Below the pieces are notes generated by a model. It saw only the letters and a program-made list of their open reading frames with translations, searched no databases and was not told the origin of the DNA. 64,000 nt of DNA from Pseudomonadota bacterium (GTDB lineage: Bacteria; Pseudomonadota; Gammaproteobacteria; Burkholderiales; Burkholderiaceae_C), in assembly GCA_020161065.1 (NCBI GenBank), contig JAIUPH010000031.1, positions 1-64,000 of the forward strand, read 5' to 3'. Shown in pieces: positions 16,666-28,817 of the stretch (its first letter is position 1; each line of letters opens with the position of its first letter). Made by a program: the position numbers and the translations under genes.

Positions 16666-18540
16666 TTGAATCCCCAGCTCGTCGAGGTCTACAACCGCGA
16701 GCTTGCGTACCTGCGCGAGCTGGGCGCCGAGTTCGCGGCCGCCTTCCCCAAGGTGGCGGGCCGGCTGACGATGCGCGAGCTGGAGGTCGCCGACCCCTAC
16801 GTCGAGCGGCTGCTCGAAGGCTTCGCCTTCCTCACCGCGCGCATCCAGCTGAAGATGGACGCGGAGTTCCCGCGCCTGTCGCAGCGCATCCTGGAAATGG
16901 TGTGCCCGCATTACCTGGCGCCGACGCCGGCGATGCTGGTCGCGCAGATCGAGCCCAGCGCCAGCGAAGGCAGCCTGGCCGCGGGCTTCCCGCTGCCGGC
17001 CGGCACGGTGCTGCGCAGCCGCAAGACGGCCGACGAGCAGACGCCTTGCGAGTTCCGCACCGGCCACGACCTGCTGCTGTGGCCGCTGGACCTGGTGCGC
17101 GCGCGGCTGGGCGGCGCGCCGGTGGAACTGCCGCCGTCCAGCCTGCGGCTGCCGGCCGAGGCCGCCGGCCACCTGCGGCTGGACTTGGCCGTGCGCAGCG
17201 GCCTGACCTTCGACCAGTTGCGGCTGGACCGGCTGGACCTGCACCTGGCCGGCCCCGACACCGTGGCCACCCAGTTGCAGGAGCTGATCCACGGCTCGCT
17301 GCTGGGCGTGGTGGTGCACGACGCGCAAGACCCGACGCGCGTGTTCGCGCAGCTCGGCCCCGCGGCCGTTCAACCCGAGGGTTATGACCAGTCGCAGGCG
17401 CTGCTGCCCTACACCCACCGCGCCTTCCAGGGCCACCGCCTGCTGCACGAGTACTTCGCGTTCCCGGCGCGCTTTCGCTTCCTGTCGATCCGCGGGCTGG
17501 CGCCGGCGCTGCGCCAGGCCCGGCAGCGCCAGGTGGCGCTGACGCTGCTGCTGCGCAAGCCGCGGCCCGAGCTGGAGGCCTCGGTCGACCAGCACAACTT
17601 CCTGCTGCACTGCGTGCCGGCGATCAACCTCACCCAGCGCACGGCCGACCGCATCCACCTCAGCCCCAGCGTCAACGAGTACCACGTGGTGCCCGACCGC
17701 ACGCGCCCGCGCGACTACGAGGTCTACGGCGTGCGCTCGGTCGTCGGCCACCAGGAGGGCCGCGTCGAAGACCGCGAGTTCGTGCCGCTGTACGCCGCGG
17801 TGCACGGCATCCGCACCGACGACCAGGCCTACTACGCGCTGCGGCGCGAGCCGCGACTGTTCTCCGAGCACGCGGCCCGCTTCGGCGCGCGCACCCGCTA
17901 CCTGGGCAGCGAGGTCTTCCTGTCGCTGGTGGACCAGCGCGCCGCGCCCTTCTCCGACGACCTGCGGCAGTTGAGCGTGGTGACGCTGTGCACCAACCGC
18001 GACCTGCCGCTGCTGATGTCGGTGGGCCAGGGCGGCGGCGACCTCTCGCCGGTGGAATCGGCGCCGATCGGCGCCGTGCGCGTGGTGGCCGGCCCATCGC
18101 GCCCGGTGGAGGCGATGGCCGAGAACGAAATCACCTGGCGGCTGATCTCGCACCTCACGCTCAACTACCTGGCCTTGAGCGACCGGTCCGACGAGGAAGG
18201 CGCGGCCACGCTGCGCGAGCTGCTGGGTTTGTACAAAGACCTCGGCAACCGCGACCTCGGCGGCCAGATCCAGGGCGTGGCGTCGCTGGCCATCGAGCCC
18301 ATCACGCGGCGGCTGCCGCAGCACCGCCAGCTCGTCTACGGGCGCGGCGTGGGCGCCCGGCTGACCGTCGACGACACGCCGTTCGCCGGCGTCAGCCCGT
18401 GGCCGCTGGCCGCGGTGCTGGAGCAGTTCCTGGCCCGCCACGTCGGCATCAACAGCTTCACCGAGCTGGAGCTGCGCTCGCGGCAGCGCGGCCGCCTGGC
18501 CACGTGGCCGGCGCGCATGGGCGCGAGGCCGGCGGCATGA
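16666..18540 (+). CDS. tssF: T6SS baseplate protein TssF
   Basis: 624 residues, typical of VasA/ImpG. The start is TTG at 16666, giving NPQLVEVYNRELAYLRELGA; the N-terminal YNRELAYLRELGAEFA and AGRLTMRELEVADPYVERLLEGFAFL are hallmarks of TssF. Later blocks include FPLPAGTVL, PCEFRTG and LHCVPAINLTQRTADRI. TssF combines with TssG in the wedge (TssF2-TssG) around the spike. The use of TTG right after tssE suggests coupled translation. Its stop overlaps the tssG start. Confidence 0.96.
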   Translation: MNPQLVEVYNRELAYLRELGAEFAAAFPKVAGRLTMRELEVADPYVERLLEGFAFLTARIQLKMDAEFPRLSQRILEMVCPHYLAPTPAMLVAQIEPSASEGSLAAGFPLPAGTVLRSRKTADEQTPCEFRTGHDLLLWPLDLVRARLGGAPVELPPSSLRLPAEAAGHLRLDLAVRSGLTFDQLRLDRLDLHLAGPDTVATQLQELIHGSLLGVVVHDAQDPTRVFAQLGPAAVQPEGYDQSQALLPYTHRAFQGHRLLHEYFAFPARFRFLSIRGLAPALRQARQRQVALTLLLRKPRPELEASVDQHNFLLHCVPAINLTQRTADRIHLSPSVNEYHVVPDRTRPRDYEVYGVRSVVGHQEGRVEDREFVPLYAAVHGIRTDDQAYYALRREPRLFSEHAARFGARTRYLGSEVFLSLVDQRAAPFSDDLRQLSVVTLCTNRDLPLLMSVGQGGGDLSPVESAPIGAVRVVAGPSRPVEAMAENEITWRLISHLTLNYLALSDRSDEEGAATLRELLGLYKDLGNRDLGGQIQGVASLAIEPITRRLPQHRQLVYGRGVGARLTVDDTPFAGVSPWPLAAVLEQFLARHVGINSFTELELRSRQRGRLATWPARMGARPAA

Positions 18541-19727
18541 CGGCCGAAACGAGCGGAACGGCGCCGGCGGTGACGGCAGCGGCCGCCGCCGTCACCGTCA
18601 CCGCCACCGCCACCGCGCTGCCCGCGGCCCGGCCGCCGGAGCTGCCGGGCTTCGGCGCGCGCGAGTTCTGGCGCCGCCTGAAGGCCGACCCCAACGCCTA
18701 CGACCTCTTCTTCGCGCTGCGCATGCTGCAGGCGCGGCACCCCGCGCTGCCGCGCCTGGGCCGCGCCGAGCGGCCGCGTGCCGAGCCCATCCGCCTGGGC
18801 CAGGACCCCTCGCTCGCCTTCGCGCCGGCCACGCTGGCCGAGGTGCTGCCGCCGCCGGCGCGCGCGCCGCACCTGCCCGAGCGGCTGACGGTGTGGAGCT
18901 TCGGCCTCTACGGCCCCAACGGCCCGCTGCCGACCCACCTGACCGAGTACGTGCGCGAGCGGCTGCGCCAGCATGACGACCCGACGCTGGCTCGCTTTGC
19001 CGACATCTTCCACCACCGGCTGCTGCTGCTGTTCTTCCGCGCCTGGGCCGACGCGCAGCCCACCGTTTCGCTGGACCGGCCGGGCGCCGATCATTTCGGC
19101 CGTTATCTCGGCAGCCTGATCGGCCTCGGCGAGGCCGGCATGCTGGACCGCGATGCCGTGCCCGACCACGCCAAGCGCTTTGCCGCCGGCCACTGGAGCC
19201 GCTGGACGCGCAACCCCGAAGGCCTGGCGGCGGCGCTGCGCCTGTTCTTCGGCGTGCCGGTGCAGCTGCAGGAGCACCGGCTGCACCACCTGCAACTCGA
19301 CCCGGCGCAGCAGACGCGGCTGCAGCCCTTCGGTGGCAACACGCAGCTGGGCGTCGACGCGGTGGTCGGCTCGCGCGTGCCCGACGCGCAGTACGCCTTC
19401 CGGCTGCGCCTGGGGCCCATGCCACTAACGAATTACCTGCGCCTGCTGCCGGGCGCCGAAGACTTCCGCGCCCTGGTCGACTGGGTGCGCAACTACGTCG
19501 GCATCGAGTACGCCTGGGACCTGCAGCTCGTGCTGCGCCGGCCCGAGGTGCCGGGCACGGCGCTCGGCGGCCAGGCGCGGCTGGGCCACAGCAGCTGGCT
19601 GCTGGCCGGCCCGGCGCCGCGCGACGCCGACGACTTCTGCTTCGACGCCGAACGCTGGCTGCGCCGCCAGCGCCGGCCCGTGCGCGGCGACGGCCGCCGC
19701 CGCGCCTCATCCACCCCCACCCAGTGA
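18537..19727 (+). CDS. tssG: T6SS baseplate protein TssG
   Basis: 396 residues from ATG 18537, overlapping the tssF stop (ATGA). An Ala/Thr-rich N-terminus of about 30 residues is followed by the VasB/ImpH family core: FWRRLKADPNAYDLFFALRML, AFAPATLAEV, and VWSFGLYGPNGPLPTHLTEY with the LFFRAW block. TssG is the second main wedge protein. The extra N-terminal tail (VTAAAAAVTVTATATA) is low-complexity and probably not structural. The tssH start overlaps its stop. Confidence 0.95.
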   Translation: MTAETSGTAPAVTAAAAAVTVTATATALPAARPPELPGFGAREFWRRLKADPNAYDLFFALRMLQARHPALPRLGRAERPRAEPIRLGQDPSLAFAPATLAEVLPPPARAPHLPERLTVWSFGLYGPNGPLPTHLTEYVRERLRQHDDPTLARFADIFHHRLLLLFFRAWADAQPTVSLDRPGADHFGRYLGSLIGLGEAGMLDRDAVPDHAKRFAAGHWSRWTRNPEGLAAALRLFFGVPVQLQEHRLHHLQLDPAQQTRLQPFGGNTQLGVDAVVGSRVPDAQYAFRLRLGPMPLTNYLRLLPGAEDFRALVDWVRNYVGIEYAWDLQLVLRRPEVPGTALGGQARLGHSSWLLAGPAPRDADDFCFDAERWLRRQRRPVRGDGRRRASSTPTQ

Positions 19728-22390
19728 GCTCGCCCGTGTCCGAAATCAGTCGTCTGGCCCTGTTCGGCAAGCTCAACCCGCTGCTGTTCAAGTCGCTCGA
19801 AAGCGCCACCGTCTTCTGCAAGCTGCGCGGCAACCCCTATGTCGAGCTGGTCCACTGGCTGCACCAGTTGCTGCAGGAGGCCGACTCCGACCTGCTGCGG
19901 CTGTCGCGCCACTTCGGCGTCGATGCCGAGAAGCTGGCCGCCGACGTGGTGGCCAGCCTCGACCGGCTGCCGCGCGGCGCCACGGCGATCAGCGACTTCT
20001 CCGACCAGATCGAAACCGCGATCGAGCGTGGCTGGGTCTACGCCACGCTGATGTTCAACGAGTCGCAGATCCGCAGCGCCTACCTGCTGTCGGGCATGCT
20101 GCGCACGCGCGTGCTGACCAACGAATTGCGCGCCATCTCCAAGGAGTTCGACAAGCTCGCCGAGCCGATGCTGAGCGAGGCTTTCGGCAAGATCCTGCCC
20201 GGCTCGCCCGAGGCGCGGCTGCAGGCCAGCGACGGCAGCGGCCTGCAGGGCGCGCCCGGCGAGGCCAGCAACGCGATGCCGGGCGCCGGCGGCGGCAAGG
20301 GCACGGCGCTGGAGAAGTACACGCAAGACCTCACCGAGCGCGCCCGGCGCGGCGAGATGGACCCGGTGACCGGCCGCGACGACGAGGTGCGACAGATGAT
20401 CGACATCCTGCTGCGCCGCCGCCAGAACAACCCCATCCTGGTCGGCGAGGCCGGCGTCGGCAAGACCGCGGTGGTCGAAGGCATGGCGCTGCGCATCGCC
20501 GAAGGCGACGTGCCGCCGCCGCTGCGCGGCGTGCAGCTTCGCGTGATGGACGTCGGCCTGCTGCAGGCCGGCGCCAGCATGAAGGGCGAGTTCGAGAACC
20601 GGCTGCGCACGCTGCTCGACGAGGTGCAGGGCAGCGCCACGCCCATCATCCTGTTCATCGACGAGGTGCACACGCTGGTCGGCGCCGGCGGCGCGGCCGG
20701 CACCGGCGACGCCGCCAACCTGCTGAAGCCGGCGCTGGCGCGCGGCACGCTGCGCACCATCGGCGCCACCACCTGGGCCGAATACAAGAAGTACATCGAG
20801 AAGGACCCGGCGCTGACGCGGCGCTTCCAGGTCGTGCAGATCCACGAGCCCGACGAGGCCAAGGCCACCGCCATGCTGCGCGGCGTGACGGCCAAGCTGG
20901 AGGCCCACCACAAGGTGCGCATCGGCGACGACGCGGTGCAGGCCGCGGTGAGCCTGTCGCACCGCTACATCCCGGCGCGCCAGCTGCCCGACAAGGCGGT
21001 GAGCCTGCTCGACACCGCGTGCTCGCGCGTGGCGATGGGCCTGCACGCGGTGCCGGCGCGGCTGGAGCACGTGACGCGCCGGCTGCAGGCCCTGCAGATC
21101 GAGCTGGACGTGGTGCAGCGCGAGCTGGCGCTGGGCGTCGACCACGGCCAGCGGCTGGACGAGCTGAAGGCCACGCAGGCCAAGCTGGAAGAAGAACGCG
21201 CGGCGCTCAACGCCCGCTTCGAGGCCGAGAGCCAGCTCGTGCAGCAGATCGGCGCCGCCGAAGCCAAGCTGGTGGCCGCCGAGCCCGGCGCCGACGCCGC
21301 CGAGCTGCAGCGCCTGCGCAAGGAACTGGCCGCGCTGCAGGGCGACGACCCGCTGCTGCAGCCCACGGTGGACGCCAGCGCGGTGGCGGCGGTGGTGGCC
21401 GAATGGACCGGCATCCCGGTCGGCCGCATGGTGCGCAACGAAATCCAGGCCGTGCTGCAGCTGGCCGACACCTTGGGCAAGCGCGTGATCGGCCAGCGCC
21501 ACGGGCTGGACGCGATCGCCCGGCGCATCCAGACCGCGCGCGCGCAGCTCGACAACCCGAGCAAACCGGTCGGCGTCTTCATGCTCGCCGGCCCTTCGGG
21601 CGTCGGCAAGACCGAGACCGCGCTGGCGCTGGCCGAGTCGCTGTACGGCGGCGAGCACAACCTCATCACCATCAACATGAGCGAGTTCCAGGAGGCGCAC
21701 ACCGTCTCCACGCTGAAGGGCTCGCCGCCGGGCTACGTGGGCTACGGCGAAGGCGGCGTGCTGACCGAGGCGGTGCGCCGGCGGCCGTACAGCGTGGTGC
21801 TGCTCGACGAGGTCGAGAAGGCGCACAGCGACGTGCACGAGATGTTTTTCCAGGTCTTCGACAAGGGCTGGATGGAGGACGGCGAAGGCCGCTACATCGA
21901 CTTCAAGAACACCGTCATCATCCTCACGTCGAACGTTGGGACCGACGTCATCGCCAGCCTGTGCCGCGACCCCGACCTGATGCCCGGCGTCGACGCGCTG
22001 GCCAGCGCCTTGCGCAAGCCGCTGCTGGAGAAGTTTCCGCCGGCGCTGCTGGGGCGGCTGGTGGTGGTGCCGTACTACCCGATCAGCGACGAGATGCTGG
22101 GCCAGATCATCCGGCTGCAGCTCGGCCGCATCCAGCAGCGCGTGGCCGACCGCCACGGCGCCCGGCTGGACTACACCGACGCCGTGGTCGAGCTGATCCG
22201 CCGCCGCTGCACCGAGGTGGAATCGGGCGGCCGCATGGTCGATGCCATCCTCACCCAAAGCCTGCTGCCGCGCCTGGCCACGCACTTCCTGCAGCACGCC
22301 GGCGAGGCGCAGGTGGTCGAAGCCATCCAGGTCGACGCCGCCGACAACGACTTCGTGCTGGACTTCCGCAGCGCGCCGGCCGCGGCCTGA
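19724..22390 (+). CDS. tssH: T6SS AAA+ disassembly ATPase ClpV (TssH)
   Basis: 888 residues from GTG 19724, overlapping the tssG stop; GTG 19736 is an alternative. The N-domain covers about 1-170. The first AAA+ module has Walker A GEAGVGKT near 241-248 and Walker B LFIDEVHTLVGAGG; a coiled-coil middle region follows (about 410-520). The second module has GPSGVGKT near 623-630, the GSPPGYVGYGEGG pore-loop region and VVLLDEVEKAH. ClpV remodels contracted TssB/TssC sheaths for reuse. It ends the T6SS block, 9 nt from the convergent OmpA-family gene. Confidence 0.97.
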   Translation: MSSPVSEISRLALFGKLNPLLFKSLESATVFCKLRGNPYVELVHWLHQLLQEADSDLLRLSRHFGVDAEKLAADVVASLDRLPRGATAISDFSDQIETAIERGWVYATLMFNESQIRSAYLLSGMLRTRVLTNELRAISKEFDKLAEPMLSEAFGKILPGSPEARLQASDGSGLQGAPGEASNAMPGAGGGKGTALEKYTQDLTERARRGEMDPVTGRDDEVRQMIDILLRRRQNNPILVGEAGVGKTAVVEGMALRIAEGDVPPPLRGVQLRVMDVGLLQAGASMKGEFENRLRTLLDEVQGSATPIILFIDEVHTLVGAGGAAGTGDAANLLKPALARGTLRTIGATTWAEYKKYIEKDPALTRRFQVVQIHEPDEAKATAMLRGVTAKLEAHHKVRIGDDAVQAAVSLSHRYIPARQLPDKAVSLLDTACSRVAMGLHAVPARLEHVTRRLQALQIELDVVQRELALGVDHGQRLDELKATQAKLEEERAALNARFEAESQLVQQIGAAEAKLVAAEPGADAAELQRLRKELAALQGDDPLLQPTVDASAVAAVVAEWTGIPVGRMVRNEIQAVLQLADTLGKRVIGQRHGLDAIARRIQTARAQLDNPSKPVGVFMLAGPSGVGKTETALALAESLYGGEHNLITINMSEFQEAHTVSTLKGSPPGYVGYGEGGVLTEAVRRRPYSVVLLDEVEKAHSDVHEMFFQVFDKGWMEDGEGRYIDFKNTVIILTSNVGTDVIASLCRDPDLMPGVDALASALRKPLLEKFPPALLGRLVVVPYYPISDEMLGQIIRLQLGRIQQRVADRHGARLDYTDAVVELIRRRCTEVESGGRMVDAILTQSLLPRLATHFLQHAGEAQVVEAIQVDAADNDFVLDFRSAPAAA

Positions 22391-22399
22391 GGCTGCGGA

Positions 22400-22978
22400 C
22401 TACTGCCGCTTGGTGACGATAGTGACGCGGCGGTTCTCCGGCGCGTCGGGGCGCTCGGTGTTCAGCAGTTCGGCCGAGCCCTTGCCCACCGGCGACAGGC
22501 GGTCCGCCGCGATGCCTTGCGCGGCGACGAGGTAGTTCACCACCGACTGCGCGCGCGCGGCCGACAGGCGCTGGTTGAGGTCGGCATTGCCGCGCGGGTC
22601 GGCATGGCCTTCCACGCTGAAGGCGTAGGGCGCCAGCTTGTCCGACTGCATGGCCTTGGCCACCGTGCCGAGCGCGTGCTTGCTCTCGTTGGTCAGCTCG
22701 GCCGAGCTGGTGTTGAAGGTGATCAGCAGGTTGGACTTGCCGGCCGCCACGCGCGACGGCGTGTTGCCGCTGTTGTTGTTGCTGCGCGCGGTGGGGCGGA
22801 TGCTGCGCGTCTTGGCGCCTTCCTCGGCGCCGGGCTCGCCGATGTCCAGCGCGTCGACCAGGGCCTGTTCGGTGACCTGGTTCATCTTCAGCACCGGGGC
22901 CGGCGCCTGTGCCTGGGCAGCGGCACCCCCGATCAGCAACAGCGCGGCCGCGATGGCCTGCAGCGGGGTGGTCTTCAT
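22400..22978 (-). CDS. OmpA-family periplasmic/outer-membrane protein
   Basis: 192 residues from ATG 22978, with GGAGG a few nt upstream. An N-terminal signal peptide (MKTTPLQAIAAALLLIGGAA, cleavage near AQAQA) is followed by a short linker and a C-terminal OmpA-like peptidoglycan-binding domain with the motif FSVEGHADPRG, a following Asn and LSAARAQSVVNYL. There is no lipobox and no beta-barrel domain. It is convergent with clpV and divergent from the kinase at 23119; it may be a cell-wall anchor linked to this envelope locus, but a general envelope role is equally possible. Confidence 0.85.
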   Translation of the reverse strand: MKTTPLQAIAAALLLIGGAAAQAQAPAPVLKMNQVTEQALVDALDIGEPGAEEGAKTRSIRPTARSNNNSGNTPSRVAAGKSNLLITFNTSSAELTNESKHALGTVAKAMQSDKLAPYAFSVEGHADPRGNADLNQRLSAARAQSVVNYLVAAQGIAADRLSPVGKGSAELLNTERPDAPENRRVTIVTKRQ

Positions 22979-23118
22979 GCTCGTTCCTCCGTGACGCCTT
23001 GGGAGCGCGGGCCGTATCTTGTCACCGCCGCGGCCCGCCGCGAGGCCCGAAATCGACGACTTAATCCGCGGCCGGGGCGATTGGGCCAGCGGATCTGGCA
23101 GACTGCGGCCCGGCCGCC

Positions 23119-25113
23119 ATGAACAACGACACGCCCGACAACGACCGCACGGTGGTGACACCGCCGCAGGACGGGCCGCCGGGCGAAACCCCCGCCGGGG
23201 CGCCGCCGGCGCCGCCGCTGCCGGGCCGCCAGGACTCGGGCAACGCGCTGCCGCTGGGCACCTTCCTCGACGAGTTCGAGCTGAAGAGCGTGGCCGGCGA
23301 AGGCGGCTTTTCCATCGTCTACCGCGCCTGGGACCACTCGCTCAAGCGCCACGTGGCGGTGAAGGAGTACTTCCCGTCGGGCATGGTCGGGCGCTCTGCC
23401 GGCACGCAGGTGGTGGTGCGCTCCGAGCGGCACGCCGAGGCCTTCGAGGCCGGGCTGCGCAGCTTCGTCGAGGAAGCGCGGCTGCTGGCGCAGTTCGACC
23501 ACCCGGCGCTGATCAAGGTCTACCGCTTCTGGAAGGCCAACGGTTCGGCCTACATGGTGATGCCCTTCTGCGAAGGCATCACGCTGCGCGACGAGTGGAA
23601 GTCGCTGCCCGAGCCGCCCGACGAGCTGGCGCTGATGACGCTGCTCGACCCGCTGACCGAGGCCTTGGGCGTGGTGCATGCCGAGCGCTGGTACCACCGC
23701 GACATCGCCCCCGACAACGTGATGCTGCTGGCCGGCACGCGGCGGCCGCTGCTGCTGGACTTCGGCGCCGCACGCCAGGTCATCGGCGACATGACGCATG
23801 CGCTGACCGTGATCTTGAAGCCCGGCTACGCGCCGATCGAGCAATGGGGCGAGGTGCCGGGCATGAAGCAGGGCCCGTGGACCGATGTCTACGCGCTGGC
23901 CGCCACCATCCACTTCGGCATCACCGGGCGCACGCCGCCGCCGTCGGTGGGCCGGCTCATCAACGACGGCTACGAGCCGCTGGCGCAACTGGCCGCCGGC
24001 CGCTACAGCGCGCGCTTCCTGGTCGCGGTGGACCGCGCGCTGGCGGTGCGGCCCGAGGAGCGCACGCCATCGATCGAGCAGTTCCGCGACGAGCTGGGGC
24101 TCAACGAGTTCACGCGCGAGCGCACGCAGCCCTGGCAGGGGCCCGGCGCCGTCACGCAGATCCAGCGGCCGACCACCGTGTACGCCCCCGCGGCGCCGCT
24201 GGTGCCCGATGTCGAGCTGGCCACCGCGGCGCCCGGCGAGGCGGTGGCCGCGCCGCCAGTGGAAGCCACGCCGGCCGCGCCCGCCGCGCCGCAGTTCACG
24301 GTGCGGCCGGGCGAGACGCCGTTCGACTTCGAGGCCCGCACGCAGCCGCTGACGCCGCCGCCGTCGCTGTCGCCGCCCCAGTCCGGGCCGCGGCCGCTGC
24401 TGCTGTTCGCCTCGGCGCTGCTGGCCACCGGCGCCTTGGGCTTTGGCGCCTACGCCTGGCTCAAGCCGCCGGCCGCGCCGGCGCCAAGCGCCGCGCCGGT
24501 GGCGGCAACGCCGGCGGCAACATCGGCGGCAACACCCGCCCCGCCGCCGGCGGTCGCGGCGGCGCCGGCGCCCCCTCCGGCCGCGGCCGCGGCCGCGTTC
24601 GACGCGCTGGCCGACTTCAAGCGCATCGTGGCCGCGCAGGCGCCCGAGCACAAGGTCGAGGTCAGCCTCGTGCGCACGACGGTGCGCAGCGAGAAGGACG
24701 CCATCGAGTTCACCGTCAAGTCGCAGCGCGACGGCTACCTCTACGTGTTCAACCACGGCTCCGACGGCTCGCTGCTGCGCCTGTACCCGAACAAGATTTC
24801 CGGACTGCCCAAGGTGCGCAAGAACGTGGCGCTGAACCTGCCGACCGATGTCGACTTCAAGATCGCCGGGCCGAGCGGCGCCAACCAGCTGCTGGTGATG
24901 GTCTCGGCGCTGCCGCGCGACCATTCGGCGCTGCCCGAGCGCGACGAAGGCGGCTTCGCCTTCTATCCCACCGGCGACGCGGCCAACGCCTTGTCGCAGC
25001 GGCACGCCGGGCCGCTGCCGTGGATCGCCGGCGTGCCCAAGTGCCCGCAGGGCGGCAGCGGCTGCAGCGACGTTTTCGGCGCCACCATCGTCGGCTTCAA
25101 CGTGGTCCAGTAG
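23119..25113 (+). CDS. Membrane Ser/Thr protein kinase with DUF4384-like C-terminal domain
   Basis: 664 residues. The eukaryote-type kinase domain (about 52-325) has a glycine loop GEGGFSIVY (60-68), VAVKEYFP with the catalytic Lys near 81, HRD at 193-195 (HRDIAPDNVML) and DFG at 214-216, so it should be active. An Ala/Pro-rich linker, one membrane helix (about 426-446) and another linker lead to an extracytoplasmic domain (about 495-620; DGYLYVFNHGSDG, LRLYPN) resembling DUF4384. Proximity to the T6SS suggests it could phosphorylate TagH; it lacks the von Willebrand domain of classic PpkA. An independent regulatory role cannot be excluded. Divergent from the OmpA gene by 140 nt. Confidence 0.85.
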   Translation: MNNDTPDNDRTVVTPPQDGPPGETPAGAPPAPPLPGRQDSGNALPLGTFLDEFELKSVAGEGGFSIVYRAWDHSLKRHVAVKEYFPSGMVGRSAGTQVVVRSERHAEAFEAGLRSFVEEARLLAQFDHPALIKVYRFWKANGSAYMVMPFCEGITLRDEWKSLPEPPDELALMTLLDPLTEALGVVHAERWYHRDIAPDNVMLLAGTRRPLLLDFGAARQVIGDMTHALTVILKPGYAPIEQWGEVPGMKQGPWTDVYALAATIHFGITGRTPPPSVGRLINDGYEPLAQLAAGRYSARFLVAVDRALAVRPEERTPSIEQFRDELGLNEFTRERTQPWQGPGAVTQIQRPTTVYAPAAPLVPDVELATAAPGEAVAAPPVEATPAAPAAPQFTVRPGETPFDFEARTQPLTPPPSLSPPQSGPRPLLLFASALLATGALGFGAYAWLKPPAAPAPSAAPVAATPAATSAATPAPPPAVAAAPAPPPAAAAAAFDALADFKRIVAAQAPEHKVEVSLVRTTVRSEKDAIEFTVKSQRDGYLYVFNHGSDGSLLRLYPNKISGLPKVRKNVALNLPTDVDFKIAGPSGANQLLVMVSALPRDHSALPERDEGGFAFYPTGDAANALSQRHAGPLPWIAGVPKCPQGGSGCSDVFGATIVGFNVVQ

Positions 25114-25132
25114 GCGCGGCGGGCCGGCGCCG

Positions 25133-25729
25133 ATGAGCAAGCTGTATTTCCGTTATGCGGCGATGAACGCCGGCAAGTCCACCGCCTTGCTGCAGGCCGC
25201 ACATAACTACGAAGAGCGCGGCATGCGCGTGCTGCTGTTCACCGCGGCGCACGACGCGCGCGCCGGCCACGGCGTGATCGGCTCGCGCCTGGGCCTGCAG
25301 CGCACGGTGGCCACCTTCGGGCCCGACACCGAGTTCGTGCGCGAGCACCTGGGTGCCGACCTGGCCTGCCTGCTGATCGACGAGGCGCAGTTCCTCAGCC
25401 GCGCCCAAGTGCGCCAGTTGCACCGCCTGGCGCACCGCGGCCACCTGCCGGTGATCTGCTACGGATTGCGCAGCGACTTCCGCGGCGAGGCCTTTCCGGG
25501 CTCGGCCGAACTGCTGACGCTGGCCGACGACCTGGAGGAGATGAAGACCATCTGCGCCTGCGGGCGCAAGGCGTCGATGAACATGCGGCTGGGCGCCGAC
25601 GGCCGCCGCGTGACGCAGGGCGAGCAGGTGGAGATCGGCGGCAACGAGCGCTACCGTGCAGTTTGCCCGTCCTGCTTCTACAGCGACGACGACGCGCCGG
25701 CCGCGCAGGCGCCCGGGCTGTTCGACTGA
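25133..25729 (+). CDS. tdk: Thymidine kinase
   Basis: 198 residues, standard type II thymidine kinase that phosphorylates thymidine to dTMP with ATP in the salvage pathway. Walker A region FRYAAMNAGKSTALLQAAHNY at the N-terminus, the FTAAHDARAG stretch, LLIDEAQFLS (Walker B) and the zinc site CACGRKASMNMR with a later CPSC pair are all present. It starts 19 nt after the kinase stop and may be co-transcribed with it by proximity alone. Nothing unusual. Confidence 0.96.
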   Translation: MSKLYFRYAAMNAGKSTALLQAAHNYEERGMRVLLFTAAHDARAGHGVIGSRLGLQRTVATFGPDTEFVREHLGADLACLLIDEAQFLSRAQVRQLHRLAHRGHLPVICYGLRSDFRGEAFPGSAELLTLADDLEEMKTICACGRKASMNMRLGADGRRVTQGEQVEIGGNERYRAVCPSCFYSDDDAPAAQAPGLFD

Positions 25730-25824
25730 ACGCCGGATGACCCATAACTGCACGACAACACTTGCCCGCGGGCATGGACCTGGGCAGCCGGCTGGCGCAT
25801 GATCGGCCCCGCAACACGATCGAC

Positions 25825-27671
<1,847 letters not shown>

Positions 27672-27675
<4 letters not shown>

Positions 27676-28817
27676 GGCCACCGGTGGCGCGCCGGCGGCG
27701 GGCCGCCGCGGCCTCGGCCTTGGCGTCGGCCTTCTGCGCGGCCTGGCTGCTGGCCGCTTGCTCGTCGGCGCCGCCGGCGCCGGCTGCCGCCCCGCCACCG
27801 CCGCCCCGCCCGCCCGCCGCCGAAGCGGCCGCCGCGCCGGAGCGCATGGCCGCCGCCGGCGGGCCCTGGCTGCAGGCGCAGGGCCAGGTGCTGGGCCGCA
27901 ATGAACGGCTGCTCGTCTACCGCCCGGCGGCGGGCGACAGCTTCGAAGGCATTGCCGAGCGCTTCCTGGGCTCTGCTGCGCAGGCGTGGCAGGTTGCCGA
28001 CGCCAACGACGACGATGGCGACGGCAGCCGCAGCCCGGCGCCGCCCTCGCCGGCCGTGCCGCTGCTGGTGCCGCTGCGGCCGCTCAACCCGCTGGGCGTC
28101 GGCGCCGAACGGCTGCAGACCGTACCCATCCTGTGCTACCACCGTCTGGGCCCCGGCAACGCCAAGATGGTGGTCTCGCCGGCGGCCTTCGAGGCGCAGA
28201 TGGCCTGGCTGGTGCGCAACGGCTATCGCGTCGTGCGGCTGGCCGACCTGGCGGGCTTCCTGGCCGGGCGCAAGGCGCTGCCGGCGCGCTCGGTGGTCAT
28301 CAGCTTCGACGACGGCTACGAATCGGTCTACCGCCACGCCTATCCGGTGCTGAAGAAGTACCGGCTGCCGGCCACCGTCTTCGTCTACACCGACTTCCTG
28401 GGCGGCGGCGACGCGCTCACCTGGGCGCAGTTGCAGGAGATGCAGGCCTCGGGCCTGGTCGACGTGCAGTCGCATTCCAAGAGCCACCGCAACCTGATCG
28501 AACGCCGCGCCGGCGAGACCGACGAGCGCTACCGCGCCGCGCTGGACACCGAGATGCGCGCCCCGCGCGAGCTGCTGGAGCGTCGGCTGCCGCCGCTGAA
28601 GGTGCGGCAACTGGCGTATCCCTTCGGCGACGCCAACGAGGCGGTGCTCGAAGCCGCCGCGCGCAACGGCTACGAACTGGGCGCCACCGTGGTGCCCGGC
28701 GGCAACGCCTTCTATGCGCAACCGCTGATGCTGCGGCGGACCATGATCTTCGGCGACACCAGCCTGGAAGCCTTCAAGTCCAAGCTGCAGACCAGCCGCG
28801 CGCTGGCGGCGCCGTGA
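27672..28817 (+). CDS. Lipoprotein polysaccharide deacetylase (NodB domain)
   Basis: 381 residues; the ATG overlaps the kinase stop. A basic N-terminus and lipobox LAAC (Cys30) mark a lipoprotein. A Pro/Ala linker is followed by a LysM-like segment (LVYRPAAGDSFEGIAERFLG) and a NodB-homology domain: VPILCYHRLG, SFDDGYESVYRHA (metal Asp pair), QSHSKSHRNL (metal His pair) and LAYPFGDANEAVL. The family removes acetyl groups from peptidoglycan or exopolysaccharide amino sugars in the envelope. Tight coupling to a sensor kinase and to the next lipoprotein suggests a regulated cell-wall or polysaccharide remodelling unit. Confidence 0.88.

Noticed and set aside
19493-22297. 934-codon minus-strand frame over clpV
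   Set aside because: Shadow of a well-conserved AAA+ gene; translation is rich in Gln, Arg and His with no recognisable fold.
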